Positions 1 to 10,902 of a DNA stretch of 64,000 nucleotides are shown piece by piece; position 1 is the stretch's first letter; each line of letters starts with the position of its first letter. The notes beneath the pieces are model-generated. The model worked only from the letters and a program-made list of their open reading frames with translations, did no database searches and was not told where the DNA came from. Origin of the DNA: Actinomucor elegans (lineage: Eukaryota > Mucoromycota > Mucoromycetes > Mucorales > Mucoraceae); NCBI GenBank assembly GCA_026027325.1, contig JAMSLZ010000001.1, positions 2,232,001 through 2,296,000 of the forward strand, written 5' to 3'. Position numbers and translations under genes: made by a program.

Positions 1-1
1 G

Positions 2-1906
2 GCTGGCGTCTATCTCTATGGCCATGAAGAACAACATGGTGAACTGGCTGCTTATTTGTCTGACTTGGGCTTGGATCTCTTAATACTGCTGGAACAGACC
101 GGCTCTCTGATAGTCAACATGTTTCGCGCCCGAGGTACATCTTATAGTTTACTAGCATCGCGATGCGTAGATCCACAAGACCGTGCTGCTCACCACCAAA
201 CTGCTATTGCATCTTTACAAAAGGCTGTGGACCTCGATAATACTTGCTGGAAGAGTTTTTACTGCTTAGGCTTACAGCAAGCATTAATGCGTGATGCTCA
301 TACTGCCATCAAGTCCGTCTGCAAATCCATTGAATTAAATCCTCATCACATCTCCTCTTGGCATTTATTGGCTCTACTTTACTCTTGTAAACGGACTGAT
401 AATATTAACAAAGCAATACAAACGTTAGAAGCAGGACTTAGCATTTATAATTCACAAGCATTACACAGCATAAACGGTATCCCTGTCTTTTCTTGGACTC
501 AAGGCGAAATCAATGCCAGTGACTTGTTCGAAACAGCTGAAGCTTATTTATCTATGCGTATGTCTCAACTCTCTCTCAAAGAAGCATTAGAAGGCCCTGA
601 AAGCGTCCTGGACCAATATGCAGATCTATTCACAACGTATTCACAAATAACACAACAATTGGGCTTGTTAGGTGCTCCAGTTACATCTTCGCCTGCAGCT
701 ATAGATGACACTGTCAGTGAATCCACTAACGGTGGCAAATCACGTAGAAAATCAAGCATCTCTCTTATTCGTCGTACTTCATTCTCTTCTATTGCCAATA
801 GCATCACAGGCGGTGGCAGCAGCTCTGGTAGTATTCATTCTACCAATACGCAAGGTCGACCTCGAGCTTCATCAGTGGAGGAATCCAAAGACAGTAAAAG
901 ACCACCTTCCTCCATGATACGTCGAGCTGAATCAGATACAGATGATATTTCAGATGATTCTCAAATTTCAAGGCGTTCTTCTTTTAGCCGTAAACAAAAA
1001 ACTCGCTCACCAAATCCCATTAAACCTCGTTCCAATAGCACTAGTGTGCAACAAGACGCAGTCGAACTCAAGAAACGCAGTTTGCAATTGATCGATTTGG
1101 GTTTAGCCAGGCGAATTGGTACAGCCGCTGCTAATTCTCCTCAGCATGCTGTAGGTCAAGGTAGCACCAGATCTTTATTGACACCCATGACAGAAGGATC
1201 GAATGGTGCTGTTTCCTTGGCTTCGCTATTAACGCCTTCCTATTCCATGGGCAGCCTACGCTCCAATAGTGTTGGTAGTCGATCTTCCTCCACCCTACTC
1301 AACGGCCGCGTTGTGACGCGCGATGGACTCATGGTCAGTACATTTCATCAACATCATCAAGCCTTTGAAATACGTAAAAAGACACGATGGCACAGTTTGT
1401 TAGTCACCCTTTGGATTATGTCTACCAAGACCTATATCAAGGCAGGATTGCTAGAGGAAGCCAATAAAGCATTAAGTGAGGCAGAACATTTAGGACTTGG
1501 TGATCCCAATGTATGGTATCAATTGGGCCAACTAAGTTTGGAGGTACGTACCTTGTTGGAACAAAAATCAATGGTAGAAGAAGCTGCTATGATTCGTGAA
1601 ATGAAACAAGTGGCCTGGGACGCTTTTGAAAAAGCCTTGATTTTGGATCCTGACCATATTCCTAGTCAAGTAGCCAAAGCGACTCGGTTGTTGGAAGATC
1701 AACAAGTGGATTTGGCAGATGGTCTTTTGGAGCACTCTATTTTGGGTCTAGGATGGGATTCTTCTGAAGCTTGGTATGCGCACGCACAAGTTAAGAAACA
1801 GCAGGGACAGTGGGACAGAGTAAAGACATGCCTTTTGTTTGCTTTGGAATTGACAGATACGCAGCCAGTAAGAGACCTGGCCGTTTTACCTAAGTTTATA
1901 ATGTAG
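2..1906 (+). CDS. Ypp1/TTC7-like TPR protein, 3' part (5' end outside window)
   Basis: This is the C-terminal part of a tetratricopeptide protein of the Ypp1/TTC7 type. In known systems these act with Efr3 to hold the Stt4/PI4KA phosphatidylinositol 4-kinase at the plasma membrane. The frame is open to the window edge (it reads from base 2 with no start), so the gene is cut, and the ATG-less beginning is not a real start. Helical TPR-like pairs occupy the first ~160 residues (motifs such as AIASLQKAVDLD and AIKSVCKSIELNP). A ~230-residue Ser/Arg-rich linker follows, with many RRxS/S sites. A second TPR block fills the last ~180 residues (ALSEAEHLGLGDPNVWYQLG, AFEKALILDPDH). The linker looks disordered and is a likely phosphorylation region (inference). 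No intron is needed in this part. Family assignment is from pattern memory; a generic TPR protein is the alternative. Confidence 0.75.
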   Translation, partial: AGVYLYGHEEQHGELAAYLSDLGLDLLILLEQTGSLIVNMFRARGTSYSLLASRCVDPQDRAAHHQTAIASLQKAVDLDNTCWKSFYCLGLQQALMRDAHTAIKSVCKSIELNPHHISSWHLLALLYSCKRTDNINKAIQTLEAGLSIYNSQALHSINGIPVFSWTQGEINASDLFETAEAYLSMRMSQLSLKEALEGPESVLDQYADLFTTYSQITQQLGLLGAPVTSSPAAIDDTVSESTNGGKSRRKSSISLIRRTSFSSIANSITGGGSSSGSIHSTNTQGRPRASSVEESKDSKRPPSSMIRRAESDTDDISDDSQISRRSSFSRKQKTRSPNPIKPRSNSTSVQQDAVELKKRSLQLIDLGLARRIGTAAANSPQHAVGQGSTRSLLTPMTEGSNGAVSLASLLTPSYSMGSLRSNSVGSRSSSTLLNGRVVTRDGLMVSTFHQHHQAFEIRKKTRWHSLLVTLWIMSTKTYIKAGLLEEANKALSEAEHLGLGDPNVWYQLGQLSLEVRTLLEQKSMVEEAAMIREMKQVAWDAFEKALILDPDHIPSQVAKATRLLEDQQVDLADGLLEHSILGLGWDSSEAWYAHAQVKKQQGQWDRVKTCLLFALELTDTQPVRDLAVLPKFIM

Positions 1907-3377
1907 ACTTAGTATATGAAGTAGTGTAAACTATATTTTTGTTGGATTTTATTGTATATAAAGCACTCAACTTTACGCTATTAGATACCACTGTAAGCAC
2001 TGTACAAATTCTATTAATACTTGCCTTACTATATTGAGAAAGTTTTTGGCCTTGGAACTGTTTTTAAGGCATAAACTCTCCGCCAATCAGAATCCAGATC
2101 ATTTCCTTTCGCTGTATTTCGCATTAATGATCAACTGTATATTACCTGCATTTTCATGTAAACTGGATCTATGCAATGACCAGCAAATTCTTGACGGACC
2201 CTAGCTAGAATTCACATCTGATTAGTGTTCTATGCCCAGAAAGAACTATTTTATCTACATTTACTATATTATTTGTCAAAATGTAGGTTAAGACGAAACG
2301 AATAATGAATTTGGAATGTTACTCCCTGGTATGAAGCTTATACTTTTACTGCATTAAGTTGTATTATTTATCAAAATACTGAAATATCCCGTAATTTCTA
2401 TTACCGAAGACTAGTTGATATGATGTTAATTAATAATAGAGAATCTTTAAGGTAGTTATCGCTTACTGAGGATAGATTGCAGTTTGATGGAATAAACCAA
2501 TTATAGAAGATATTTGTGGTTCAAGTGCAGAGTCTGTACCACTATGCTCATAATATACGTTAAGCATATAAACATCGAGAGTATATATTCACTTTGCAGC
2601 TAGTTATCAAAGCTTATTAATCGAGTTTCTTCGGGACTTAGTATTACAAAATATGCCATTATCTGGATAACCATATTGAGAATCGCCTCAGTTTATTTAG
2701 TAATTTTTCACAGTTATGGTTATTAACAGCTGCGTAGGGCAATATCTACTACGCCACTTGAATAGCAGAAAGTATGTACTATGGTTTTAATCAAAGTCAT
2801 GTTCTTTGGTATCACGGGATTTTATTTTGGATGGCCAATCGAATTACGCGTATATCTATTGCCCTTAACAAGTAACTGCTTCTTCTGCCTTTTTTTTCGT
2901 TATTTTTTTTTTTTTTTTTACTCTATTACTGTACACAACTCTTCCACTCACTTTCACTATTTATTACACGTACAGAAATCAATATGAGACAAGCAACAAA
3001 ACAAATAGTCAAAGGAAATCCCTTTTCATTAAATGTAAAAATCCATTCCATTTCATTTCTTTTATTTAAACATTCTGATTGATCATTCTAATTTGAAAAT
3101 TAGAAACGTCGCGATCGTCAAGACGATAGTGTAAATGTAGGCACATCAAGAAACAGCAGGCGGATCGGCAACCCTATCCCCATTCCAAATAATACCGTAA
3201 GCTATAGATCTGTATTTTTTTTAAGTCAGTGGTTTAGATCTGACCTTGTTCCTCATTGGATCTGATAGACTCACGATCTCATAAACCCCCATACTGTAAG
3301 AAATACTAGATTAGGTAACTAAGCTTTCTCTGCTAAACATGTGAGTTATTTATCATCTTTACTGTTATGTAGTTCGA
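1907..3377. other. Intergenic region, no gene seen
   Basis: About 1.5 kb of AT-rich DNA with stops in all frames. It holds a T-rich run near 2905-2918. Weak GATC/CATC-rich stretches near 2090-2210 and 3230-3290 resemble the dispersed repeat family seen elsewhere, but too weakly to call. It should contain the terminator of the TPR gene and the promoter of the SUMO protease gene. Confidence 0.5.
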
Positions 3378-5813
3378 ATGAATCAGAATACTGAAGACTG
3401 TGAATTCCTGGTAAGTATGTCTTTTTTCCTGCATATACTACATATTAAAACATCGATAGAGCTCAAATAACGGCAGCATATCCCATCATACCCCACCCAA
3501 AAGCCGGAATAGCGTCTCCCGTCAAGGTCTCCAAAATCTTTTCCCAGATAAAAACAAAAAAAAGTCTAAAAAGGCTGAAATTATTGACATATCAGATGAT
3601 GAAGGCTCTTCCAGTCGCGATACTCCCCAAAAGAAAACCCGTGGAAGACTTAAGCAACGCGACTCTGATGGATTGGTCAGTCCTTTTATCAGGTTAAGCC
3701 CTCCACCTCCTATTCTCTCGTACCCTGACACGTCTCCACCAAGATGTAGACAAGAGCTTGATAAGACTAAATCATTCGCCACTAAAAGCAAACACAAGCA
3801 TACTCCTGTAAATGGTTCAAGTTCGAAGTCAAAAGCACTAGATATTTTTCCTACTATTGGCCCAACGCCAGTGTTATCGTATCCTGAATACGTAGATGAT
3901 ATCCCACAACAGGCAGGCGCGAGCCAAACAATTAAACGTGAAAATAGCTTAGAACCATTGGTTGAACCAATCAACCCAACAAGGCGACGCTCAGAAGCGA
4001 TGCTCTCTTATCTTTCAAATCTCATGGCTATCAGGGATAAATCAAAGCAAAGTACGGCACTTTCCTATCCTACATCTACCGAACGTAAGTCTACGGAATC
4101 AAATGATGAGATTATGCCTATCAAGCTTAAATCTACTGAGGATGAATCACATCAAGTAGTTCTTTCTTATCCTGAAAACACACAGTTTGAACCCATCAAA
4201 CCAAATGAAGAACTTGTACCTGTTAAGCTTGGATCTATTGAAGACGAGCTTCTTTTCGATACCACCAATATTATTCCAAAACCTGCCAAATCAAATGAAG
4301 AGCCTGTACCCATTAAGCTTGAATCTAAAAAGGACAACTCAAATCAAGACGCATTTCGTTCTAGTTCTGGATATATTAAGCCTGAGGCTATCAAAGCAAC
4401 TGAGGAACTCATGGCTGTAGATTCTGAACCTACCATGAATGATTCAGATGAAGAGTCTGAACGTGAACGCGTTGTCTTGGATTGTGTAGTGAATGATAGT
4501 CCGGTGCCTAATCCAAGCGTTCACTCTTTCCGACTACCACGTAGACCCCACAACATTAGCGCCGGATCCGAACGTAATCAGATTAAGAAGACTTCATCAC
4601 TGCTTGATTTACAGGACGAAGAAAATATCAGCGAGAAGGAGGAGATGGATATCGATCTACCCAGAGGCTCTCATAAACGTAAGGCTAAGCAGCAGGATGA
4701 CATTTCAAATGACAAACCACAGAAAGTAAAGGAACAAGACGATATTGACGCCGAGAAAGAGACTGAAGCAGCTACCTCTTCTAGCGACATTTTGCCAACC
4801 TTACCTTACGATCCAATTGATGATTATGAAGTACAAGCCGTTGGTGCTGACGAGCATTGGCTTACTTATCCATTTCCAGTTCAGAATTCGGTCGTTGTTT
4901 ATAAAGAGGATATGATTCGCTTAAATGAAGATACTTATTTGAATGATACTCTGTTAGAAGTGTTTCCCAAGATTTGGGCTGACGAATTCCCGTCTGCCTC
5001 TATCCATATGTTTAGTCCTTTCTTTTACACAAAGCTCACGGATACCAAGGACAGTGCTATTAATTATGGGAAAGTCAGGAAATGGACTAAAGATGAGGAT
5101 ATTTTCAAGAAGAAACTTCTTATTATTCCCATGCATCAAAGTAGCCATTGGTATATTCTACTTGTCACTAATCCAGGCTATTGTATTCAAGGCGCTAAAG
5201 GCGCTGAATACCATGAACACGTTGATTATGAACAAGAACAACCAAGTAGCAGTAATGGCCGTCCAACTAGAAAAACACGTGTCAAGAAAATGATTTATCC
5301 AGGCACCGAATTGAACCCACAAAAGTAAGTAAACGTGTACATAAAAAGCAAACAGATACTAATTTATCATTTGTATAGACCTTATGTTATGATGTTGGAT
5401 CCTTTGAATATCTCACGTCAAGTTGCAGCCAACGATATCAAGTCATATTTAAAACAGGAAGCTATGACAAAACTTCAGATCGACGAAGCTGATTTCATTG
5501 AGCCCGAGATAGTCATGTCCTCCTGTCCCACACAGAACAACTATACCGATTGTGGTGTGTACTGCTTACACTATATTCACAGCTTCTTCAAACATACAGA
5601 TGCCATGATGAAAACGCTTCACGTAAGTTATATATATATATATATGGGGCAATATACTTATTAACCATTATTCTGTAGGAAAATAAAAATGATAGTAATG
5701 GCTGGGACTTGGATGGAACATTACCTGTATTTCGTAGTGTACTTCGGCGTCTTTTGAAGTCTAAGATGAAGCAATATCGAGAATTATTGATGTCCACATT
5801 GGAAAATTTATGA
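3378..5813 (+). CDS. Ulp2/SENP6-7-type SUMO protease
   Basis: The product is a C48-family cysteine protease that removes SUMO from proteins. Proposed CDS: join(3378..3410, 3460..5324, 5379..5622, 5679..5813), 758 aa. The introns are 49, 54 and 56 bp with GTAAGT donors. The start was chosen because a short ATG exon (MNQNTEDCEFL) splices in phase to an open frame that otherwise begins without ATG. The catalytic set is visible: His574 (SSHWYILL), Asp640 (MMLDPL), Gln685 (CPTQNN) and Cys691 (TDCGVYC). A basic insertion lies between the His and Asp parts, as in SENP6/7. The N-terminal ~450 residues look disordered. They hold a SUMO-interacting-motif-like sequence (EIIDISDDE, residues 51-59), four LSYP motifs, and sumoylation-consensus sites IKRE, IKLE and IKPE. 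Ulp2 type is preferred over Ulp1 because the catalytic domain is split and the N-terminal arm is long. Confidence 0.88.
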
Positions 5814-6033
5814 ATAATGTACATTAAATTTAAGATATACCAAATAAATTTTCTTCTTTCTTTAACGAACTTGGAGAAAAACTTGCTATGTCGCGTCAAA
5901 GTAACGAAATCAATACCATAAGCAACGCATTTGAAAAGGGGAAAGCATTAATATAGGAGTTACGGGAAATAATTGACGATTTTTTTTTTCAGAATCAGCC
6001 TCTTTTTTAACATCACTGCATTATTATTCGAAT

Positions 6034-6402
6034 GATCCTGATTTGATGTCACATCTGATCATCAGAACATACTCAAAATAAATTACTGCATCTATTAAGA
6101 GTATTAATGGCAGAAGTGCAGTGCCTATATTATATTTTAATAATTGGCCATAAGATGTAGGCAATCAATGCAACTTAGATCAATAGATCAGTAGAATTCT
6201 CGATCAATCACGATCAAGCATCGCATATGACAAGTATTCCATAATCAGAGACAATAGTTATATCTATTACAACTGTTATTAAATTTTATTGCATTCAGTA
6301 TATTGAACTGGTCAATTATGAACTGCAAATGACAAATATTTCATACACCTAAATCCAATAATCCATAACTCTGGGCTGATTCCAATCAAATATAATTGAT
6401 TG
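6034..6402 (+). repeat. Three-unit dispersed element, copy at 6.0-6.4 kb
   Basis: This is a degenerate copy of the intergenic family. Unit 1 (6034-6099) is clear: GATC, TGATTTGATGTCACATCTGA, then CTCAAAATAAATTACTGCATC. Unit 2 lies near 6207 (ATCAAGCATCGCATATGAC) and a weak unit 3 near 6378 (GATTCCAATCAAATATAA). Aligned positions are about 172 and 169 bp apart. The rest of 5814-6406 holds no gene. Confidence 0.6.
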
Positions 6403-6406
6403 TCCT

Positions 6407-6718
6407 ATGATCATAAAGAACAAAAACCTCTTACCTTCGTATACCAAGAGATTCTTTGCAAAATATACTACTAATTTACATAATTTACAACGATTTCGAT
6501 TTAATTGTGCCTTAAATCGACATTTTTCAACTTCAACCATTCTGTCTCGTAATATACCTCATCAAGTTCAAACTATCTACGCAGCAGTATACTTGGAGCT
6601 GCAGGTATCTCTAATATCTTTCTATTCGAGTGCACACAGCCCAAGAATCAAAGCAGTAGCAGTAGATGATAAGGTGCTGGAGGGGGGGATATTTTTTCTT
6701 TATTGTACAAAAAGGTGA
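6407..6718 (+). CDS. Orphan ORF with mitochondrial-presequence-like N-terminus, possible gene remnant
   Basis: The ORF is 103 codons long. The first ~55 residues are rich in Arg, Lys, Ser, Thr and aromatics, with almost no acidic residues (TKRFFAKYTT, RFRFNCALNRHFSTSTI), as in fungal mitochondrial targeting peptides. The remainder matches nothing I recognise. The frame ends 33 bp before the 3' end of the convergent Mia40 gene, so there is no room for a mature enzyme domain downstream. A possible splice donor (CTGCAG then GTATCT near 6605) does not restore a longer protein. It may be a first exon left behind by rearrangement, a tiny mitochondrial protein, or chance. Its start also overlaps the tail of a repeat element. 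Confidence 0.3.
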   Translation: MIIKNKNLLPSYTKRFFAKYTTNLHNLQRFRFNCALNRHFSTSTILSRNIPHQVQTIYAAVYLELQVSLISFYSSAHSPRIKAVAVDDKVLEGGIFFLYCTKR

Positions 6719-6751
6719 GTAGTTGATACTTCTATATGAATGCTGTCTATC

Positions 6752-7257
6752 TTAAAACCATGAAGAAACCCAAGAAGAGAAAGTGCTTGATGATTCTTCA
6801 TAAGCAGAAGAAGCGACTGTAGTAGGTTCTTCCTTCTTCTCTTCTTCCTCCTCCTCCTCATCATCGTCAATTTCATCACCATACACGTCAGGATGAAGAC
6901 GGAAACAGTCTTGCATGCCCTTAAACTTTTCTACACAATCCAATCCTTTGGGTTCAGCTTCGGAAAACACAAAACAACTGAATGCAGCTTTGAATTGTTC
7001 TCCACATGGGCCTTGTGCCATACCTCCTAAACCTACATTTCAACAATTTAGAAACTAAGTTTTTAGTATATTCCAAGCAAACACTTACAAGGACAATCCC
7101 AATTGATTTCACCAGTTTCTGGGTTGAAGGCAGAAGCAGGCTCCTCCTCGGCCTCTGGCTTTTCTTGTTCGGGTTTCGATGAAGCAGCAGCAGCTTGATC
7201 AATTTGTTCTTCATCAACAAATTTGATGGTATCCTTTCCTTCAACAACAGTAGACAT
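6752..7257 (-). CDS. MIA40: Mia40/CHCHD4 intermembrane-space oxidoreductase
   Basis: Mia40 oxidises and traps cysteine-motif proteins entering the mitochondrial intermembrane space, passing electrons to Erv1 (family knowledge). Proposed CDS: complement(join(6752..7032, 7089..7257)), 149 aa. The redox CPC motif is residues 55-57. Twin CX9C motifs follow: C66-x9-C76 and C89-x9-C99, in the hallmark context INWDCPC then [13 protein letters not shown]. The tail is acidic (run of D/E) and ends in WVSSWF. The protein is short and lacks an N-terminal membrane anchor, so it resembles the soluble animal-type CHCHD4 rather than the long anchored yeast Mia40. The 56-bp intron (7033-7088) interrupts the codon of the second Cys of CPC (phase 1), and reading through it would destroy the active site. 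Confidence 0.93.
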
Positions 7258-8463
7258 GGTAATTTAAGATTTTCTAATAGAAAAGAAAAGAAATAAAAGG
7301 AACCCTGTCAAATTTTTATATCCTCCGTGCATTATTCAGCAAAAAGTGCATTTGGAAGAAGCCATCTATGTGACTGCTACCTTAAGCCTTACTCTATAGA
7401 CGGTGTTTCTAGTTGCCTTAATCTTTGATTGGCGCACGGAGTGTAGATTCTTGAGATAATAATAATAATAAGAACAAATAAAGCTAGACAGGCTGATCGA
7501 ATGTTTAAGGTGCTTCCTCTTTAATGGAATACATGTGTAATCAAAAGATGTATAAATCGACAAACTTTATACAAAAAATCATTGCGTATCAAAATATCAA
7601 AATATGCAAAAAATAAGTTCCATTTTTCTTACAAATATAGAGACTTCCCATTGATTTATGATCAATTTTTTGATTTTACGCAAATAAACTTAGTTTTTGT
7701 ATTCCAAAAAATTATGAATAAAAAAGCAAATATTTATACATTACAACGCAATAAATAGTTTTATGTTTCTAAAACGGCATACATCCAATAAAAAAAAGAT
7801 CTTCAATAAACTAAAAAAAAAAAAAAAAAAAGAGAGAGAGAGAGAGCTAAGATGAACCCTCCTAGACATGTTTGGTCTATTGTGATTGAGCAACAGCCAA
7901 TAAATATTATAAAAAACAATAACAATGGTCGAGAATACTAACTTATCATTGGCGAGCGGTACTTTATATTATTATTAGCAGCAGCAGGACATCAGCAAAA
8001 CTAAATTTCTACACAAACGACCTCTTAATGAGATGCTCATAACGATAAAATAAAAGCTGTTTAATAAAGCTTTTGCAAATTTGAATTGCGCATCTAATAA
8101 TGAAAGCACCATTTTCAATCTTGTATTAAAGCATGCAGTTACTCTTAAATAATACAGGATTTGTTTGGTGGCTATTTGCGAGTTTAGATCCAAGGAAAAT
8201 GCCCTCCTTTTAACCGTCTTCTTCAGCCCAATTACATGCAGAAAACAGTCTTACACGAAAGAACTTACAGCCAACGTCAGTTACTATTTTATATAACTGC
8301 CTTTTGAGCGTCGCTACAACCTATTAATAGGTTTCAGTCTAAACATGTCGGCATTATTATTATTATTATCAGCCTCTTTTAGGTAAAATAAGAAGCTTTA
8401 TTGTTTTTATATATAATATGTACAGAGACGAAAGGGTTTATAGGTGATTCTAATGAATAGCTT
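7258..8463. other. Intergenic region, low-complexity
   Basis: AT-rich spacer with no supported gene. It holds an A-run followed by a (GA)n microsatellite at about 7813-7846 and (ATT)n-like stretches near 7970 and 8355. Short ORFs here lack any coding signature. Confidence 0.5.
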
Positions 8464-8862
8464 TTAAGGCCACTTGAGGATTTCCTTTCTGATTTGATCA
8501 TCCCAGCTGTTACAAAGATCCTTTTGAGAAGGCTTTTCACATAATTGTCTAACATCATCAGCAACCCACATATCTAAGGTACGAATAGCCGCACTAACAA
8601 GTTTGGCAATATAAGCCTCAACTTGATTATTCTCGCTCAAAGAACCAGCACCATTATTGCTAAGAGTATCATAGATAGATTTACGTGTATCTCTCACCAA
8701 ACTCTTTACCAAAGAGCCGTTATCAAAGGAAGCATATTCAGTCAATTGACGACGCATACGACCAATGCAACGTTGCTTTACATCTTCCAAAAAGTAGCAA
8801 ATAGAAGGAGGGTTACCACAACGATAATCCATCTTTTGGCCTAAACAACATCGGTGAATACC

Positions 8863-8904
<42 letters not shown>

Positions 8905-9339
8905 GAGTGTTTCACTATTGCACTTACATTCTTCCATTGTCCAGCTTTGGCCTTGAGGAGGCATCTTTCTTGTTAATCTTCTTGGGTTATTACAGTCGCC
9001 TTTGTAAGGAAGCTCTTCATTAAACATGACTTGATAGAAACCTTCAGCCAATCGAGTTGAAGAAGTGGCATAGGTGACAAACTCGATTAAGCTACTTTCG
9101 ATAGATTGTTCGATATCGTCCATCAACTCAGACTTTTCAAGTCGGCTTGTGATAATAGAGGGAACAGTAACTTTTTCAATAGACTTTGTCAATTGAGATT
9201 GTAAGTCGCTGATGGTGTCTTTGATTACAGGAACATAGAATCCAGCGAAATCTCTTGACAGACCACGACGGCAGTCCATTTCACAAGCAAGCACACTGGA
9301 AGCAGCTAATAAAAGCACTGAAATACTTTTAAACAACAT
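8464..9339 (-). CDS. Secreted cysteine-containing protein, unknown function
   Basis: I do not recognise a named family. Proposed CDS: complement(join(8464..8840, 8928..9339)), 262 aa. The first 18 residues are a clean signal peptide (MLFKSISVLLLAASSVLA), predicting secretion. The mature part has about ten cysteines (CEMDC near the N-terminus, GDCNN, EEC, YRCGNPPSICYF, QRC, QLC, DLC) and amphipathic helical stretches. No membrane anchor is seen. The 87-bp intron (8841-8927, GTAAGT donor and TTTAG acceptor) contains 40 consecutive T on the coding strand. Without splicing this would give a Phe run, and splicing restores EEC-QKMDYRC in frame. A lineage-specific secreted or cell-wall protein is likely (inference). 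Confidence 0.75.
8864..8903. repeat. 40-bp homopolymer A (T on coding strand) inside an intron
   Basis: Forty uninterrupted A on the + strand, lying inside the 87-bp intron of the minus-strand secreted-protein gene. On the coding strand it is a T run about 20 bases upstream of the acceptor. It could act as an extreme polypyrimidine tract. Confidence 0.9.
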
Positions 9340-10902
9340 ATTGGATAAAGAGTAAAGTGGAGAAAAGAAAGAAGAAAAGGCCCAAGGGCTATTTTATATG
9401 TGAATTAGCGTAACACAAATGAGGCTTTCATTTATTTTTAAATGGGGTCTATTTTTTTCCTAGAACACGAGTACAAAAGCCACTTTAAACTGAAAATTAG
9501 CCTCATCGTCTTACTATATATGAGCTTTGAAAGTTATTTCTGGCAATGTATAGCGCAATAGTAGCTGTAACAGATACCTAGATCACTAATGGCGTTTCTA
9601 TGGCTGTAATAAAACGAATATGTAAATAGAGAAACATAATACATATTGGTCGCGCATCTAATTTTTTAGAGAAAAAGAAGCGGCATTACTTCAGTGAGTC
9701 TCGACTCGCAGATGTATCGTCATTACTGTCGGCTCTCAATTTATCGACATATTTTCCAACTGCCCAACAAAAAATTTAGATACATGGCAGGACATTCGTA
9801 CATGATTTAAACGAGAATAAAATATTGGAAGCGTTGAAGTCAATCTACGGTTTCATTACATGCGACAAACTTATGCTGAACATGATTTATTTATTTGATG
9901 CGTCATTTGACCGAGATCAACCGGAATTTCTCGCATCAATTAATACACCATGTCAAAACTGACAAGCTGGGCTCAGACATTCCATGCCAGAAAATTTCAA
10001 GTAGTTGAAAAAAAAAATGGTGATGTCAAATGTTCATCCTTATTGGTTAATAAAATCCATCAATAATTGAATCATCTTTCGGTTGATACTAAGCTTGTAA
10101 AAAGGCTAAGAAGATAATCACGATCCTGTCGGCTATTTATATCATTTTCTAATGTCTATATCAGACTGCAGTACATAACTAATTAACAAGATCATATTTG
10201 ACCCTCTGTATTTCCTGGGCTACAAAAAAAAAAGGCCTTGATTTGCTGTAAAGTTAGGTACAACTATTTGAAATTAATAATTCTACATGTTTCATGTAAG
10301 GAAAGGCCTCTTTTTTTTTCTTTAGCATATTCTGTTGACCGATAAACTCAGGCGTTTGTATTATCAATAAAATATGTTTGGTTATTCAGCTCGCTTTGAT
10401 GAACCTATTATGTATATCTTAAATTGTTAGATACAAAATACTATTACAAAATGTATCTTTAAATACACCTGATACAGCCAAACAATAACCATTATGTGTA
10501 AACCAGTCCATATTGGTTGTGGATAATTGAACAATTATTTCCTCCAGCATTGTTGGCTCATTCAGAGGAATATGCCTTTTTGATGACAGTTATTAACGGC
10601 ACATCCAACGGCGTAAAGATAATTAGAGGTTTCAATTTATTAACTTATCCCAGATAAAAGCAGTTTTTTTTTATGTTGGCTAAATATCGTATCATACACA
10701 ATTTAAGAACTTGACATTGAAAAAAAAAAATCAAAAATATAGTGATATATTCACCAACATATTGGATCTGTGATGAGGGGTCCGCCTAATAACTGATCAA
10801 AGCGTCTTCAAGGGATTCTAAATATTGAAAGACTCATTTTATATATGTGCTTTAATGAGTAATCAACCTATGAACAAGCTATACATAAAAGAGAATTTAT
10901 TA
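9340..10902. other. Intergenic region between two minus-strand genes
   Basis: 1.5 kb with no supported ORF. It includes the promoter of the secreted-protein gene (near 9340-9420). One clear minus-strand unit of the dispersed repeat family lies at 9893-9918. I see no gene in the rest. Confidence 0.5.
9855..9918 (-). repeat. Single unit of dispersed repeat family
   Basis: Read on the minus strand, it gives GATCTCGGTCAAATGACGCA followed by TCAAAT and a CATGTTCA-like tail, nearly the family consensus. No companion units about 170 bp away were convincing, so this is a solo or truncated copy. Confidence 0.6.

Noticed and set aside
3522..3974. Minus ORF of 150 codons opposite the SUMO protease
   Set aside because: Mirror of the coding strand, which carries an intact domain order and conserved catalytic residues.
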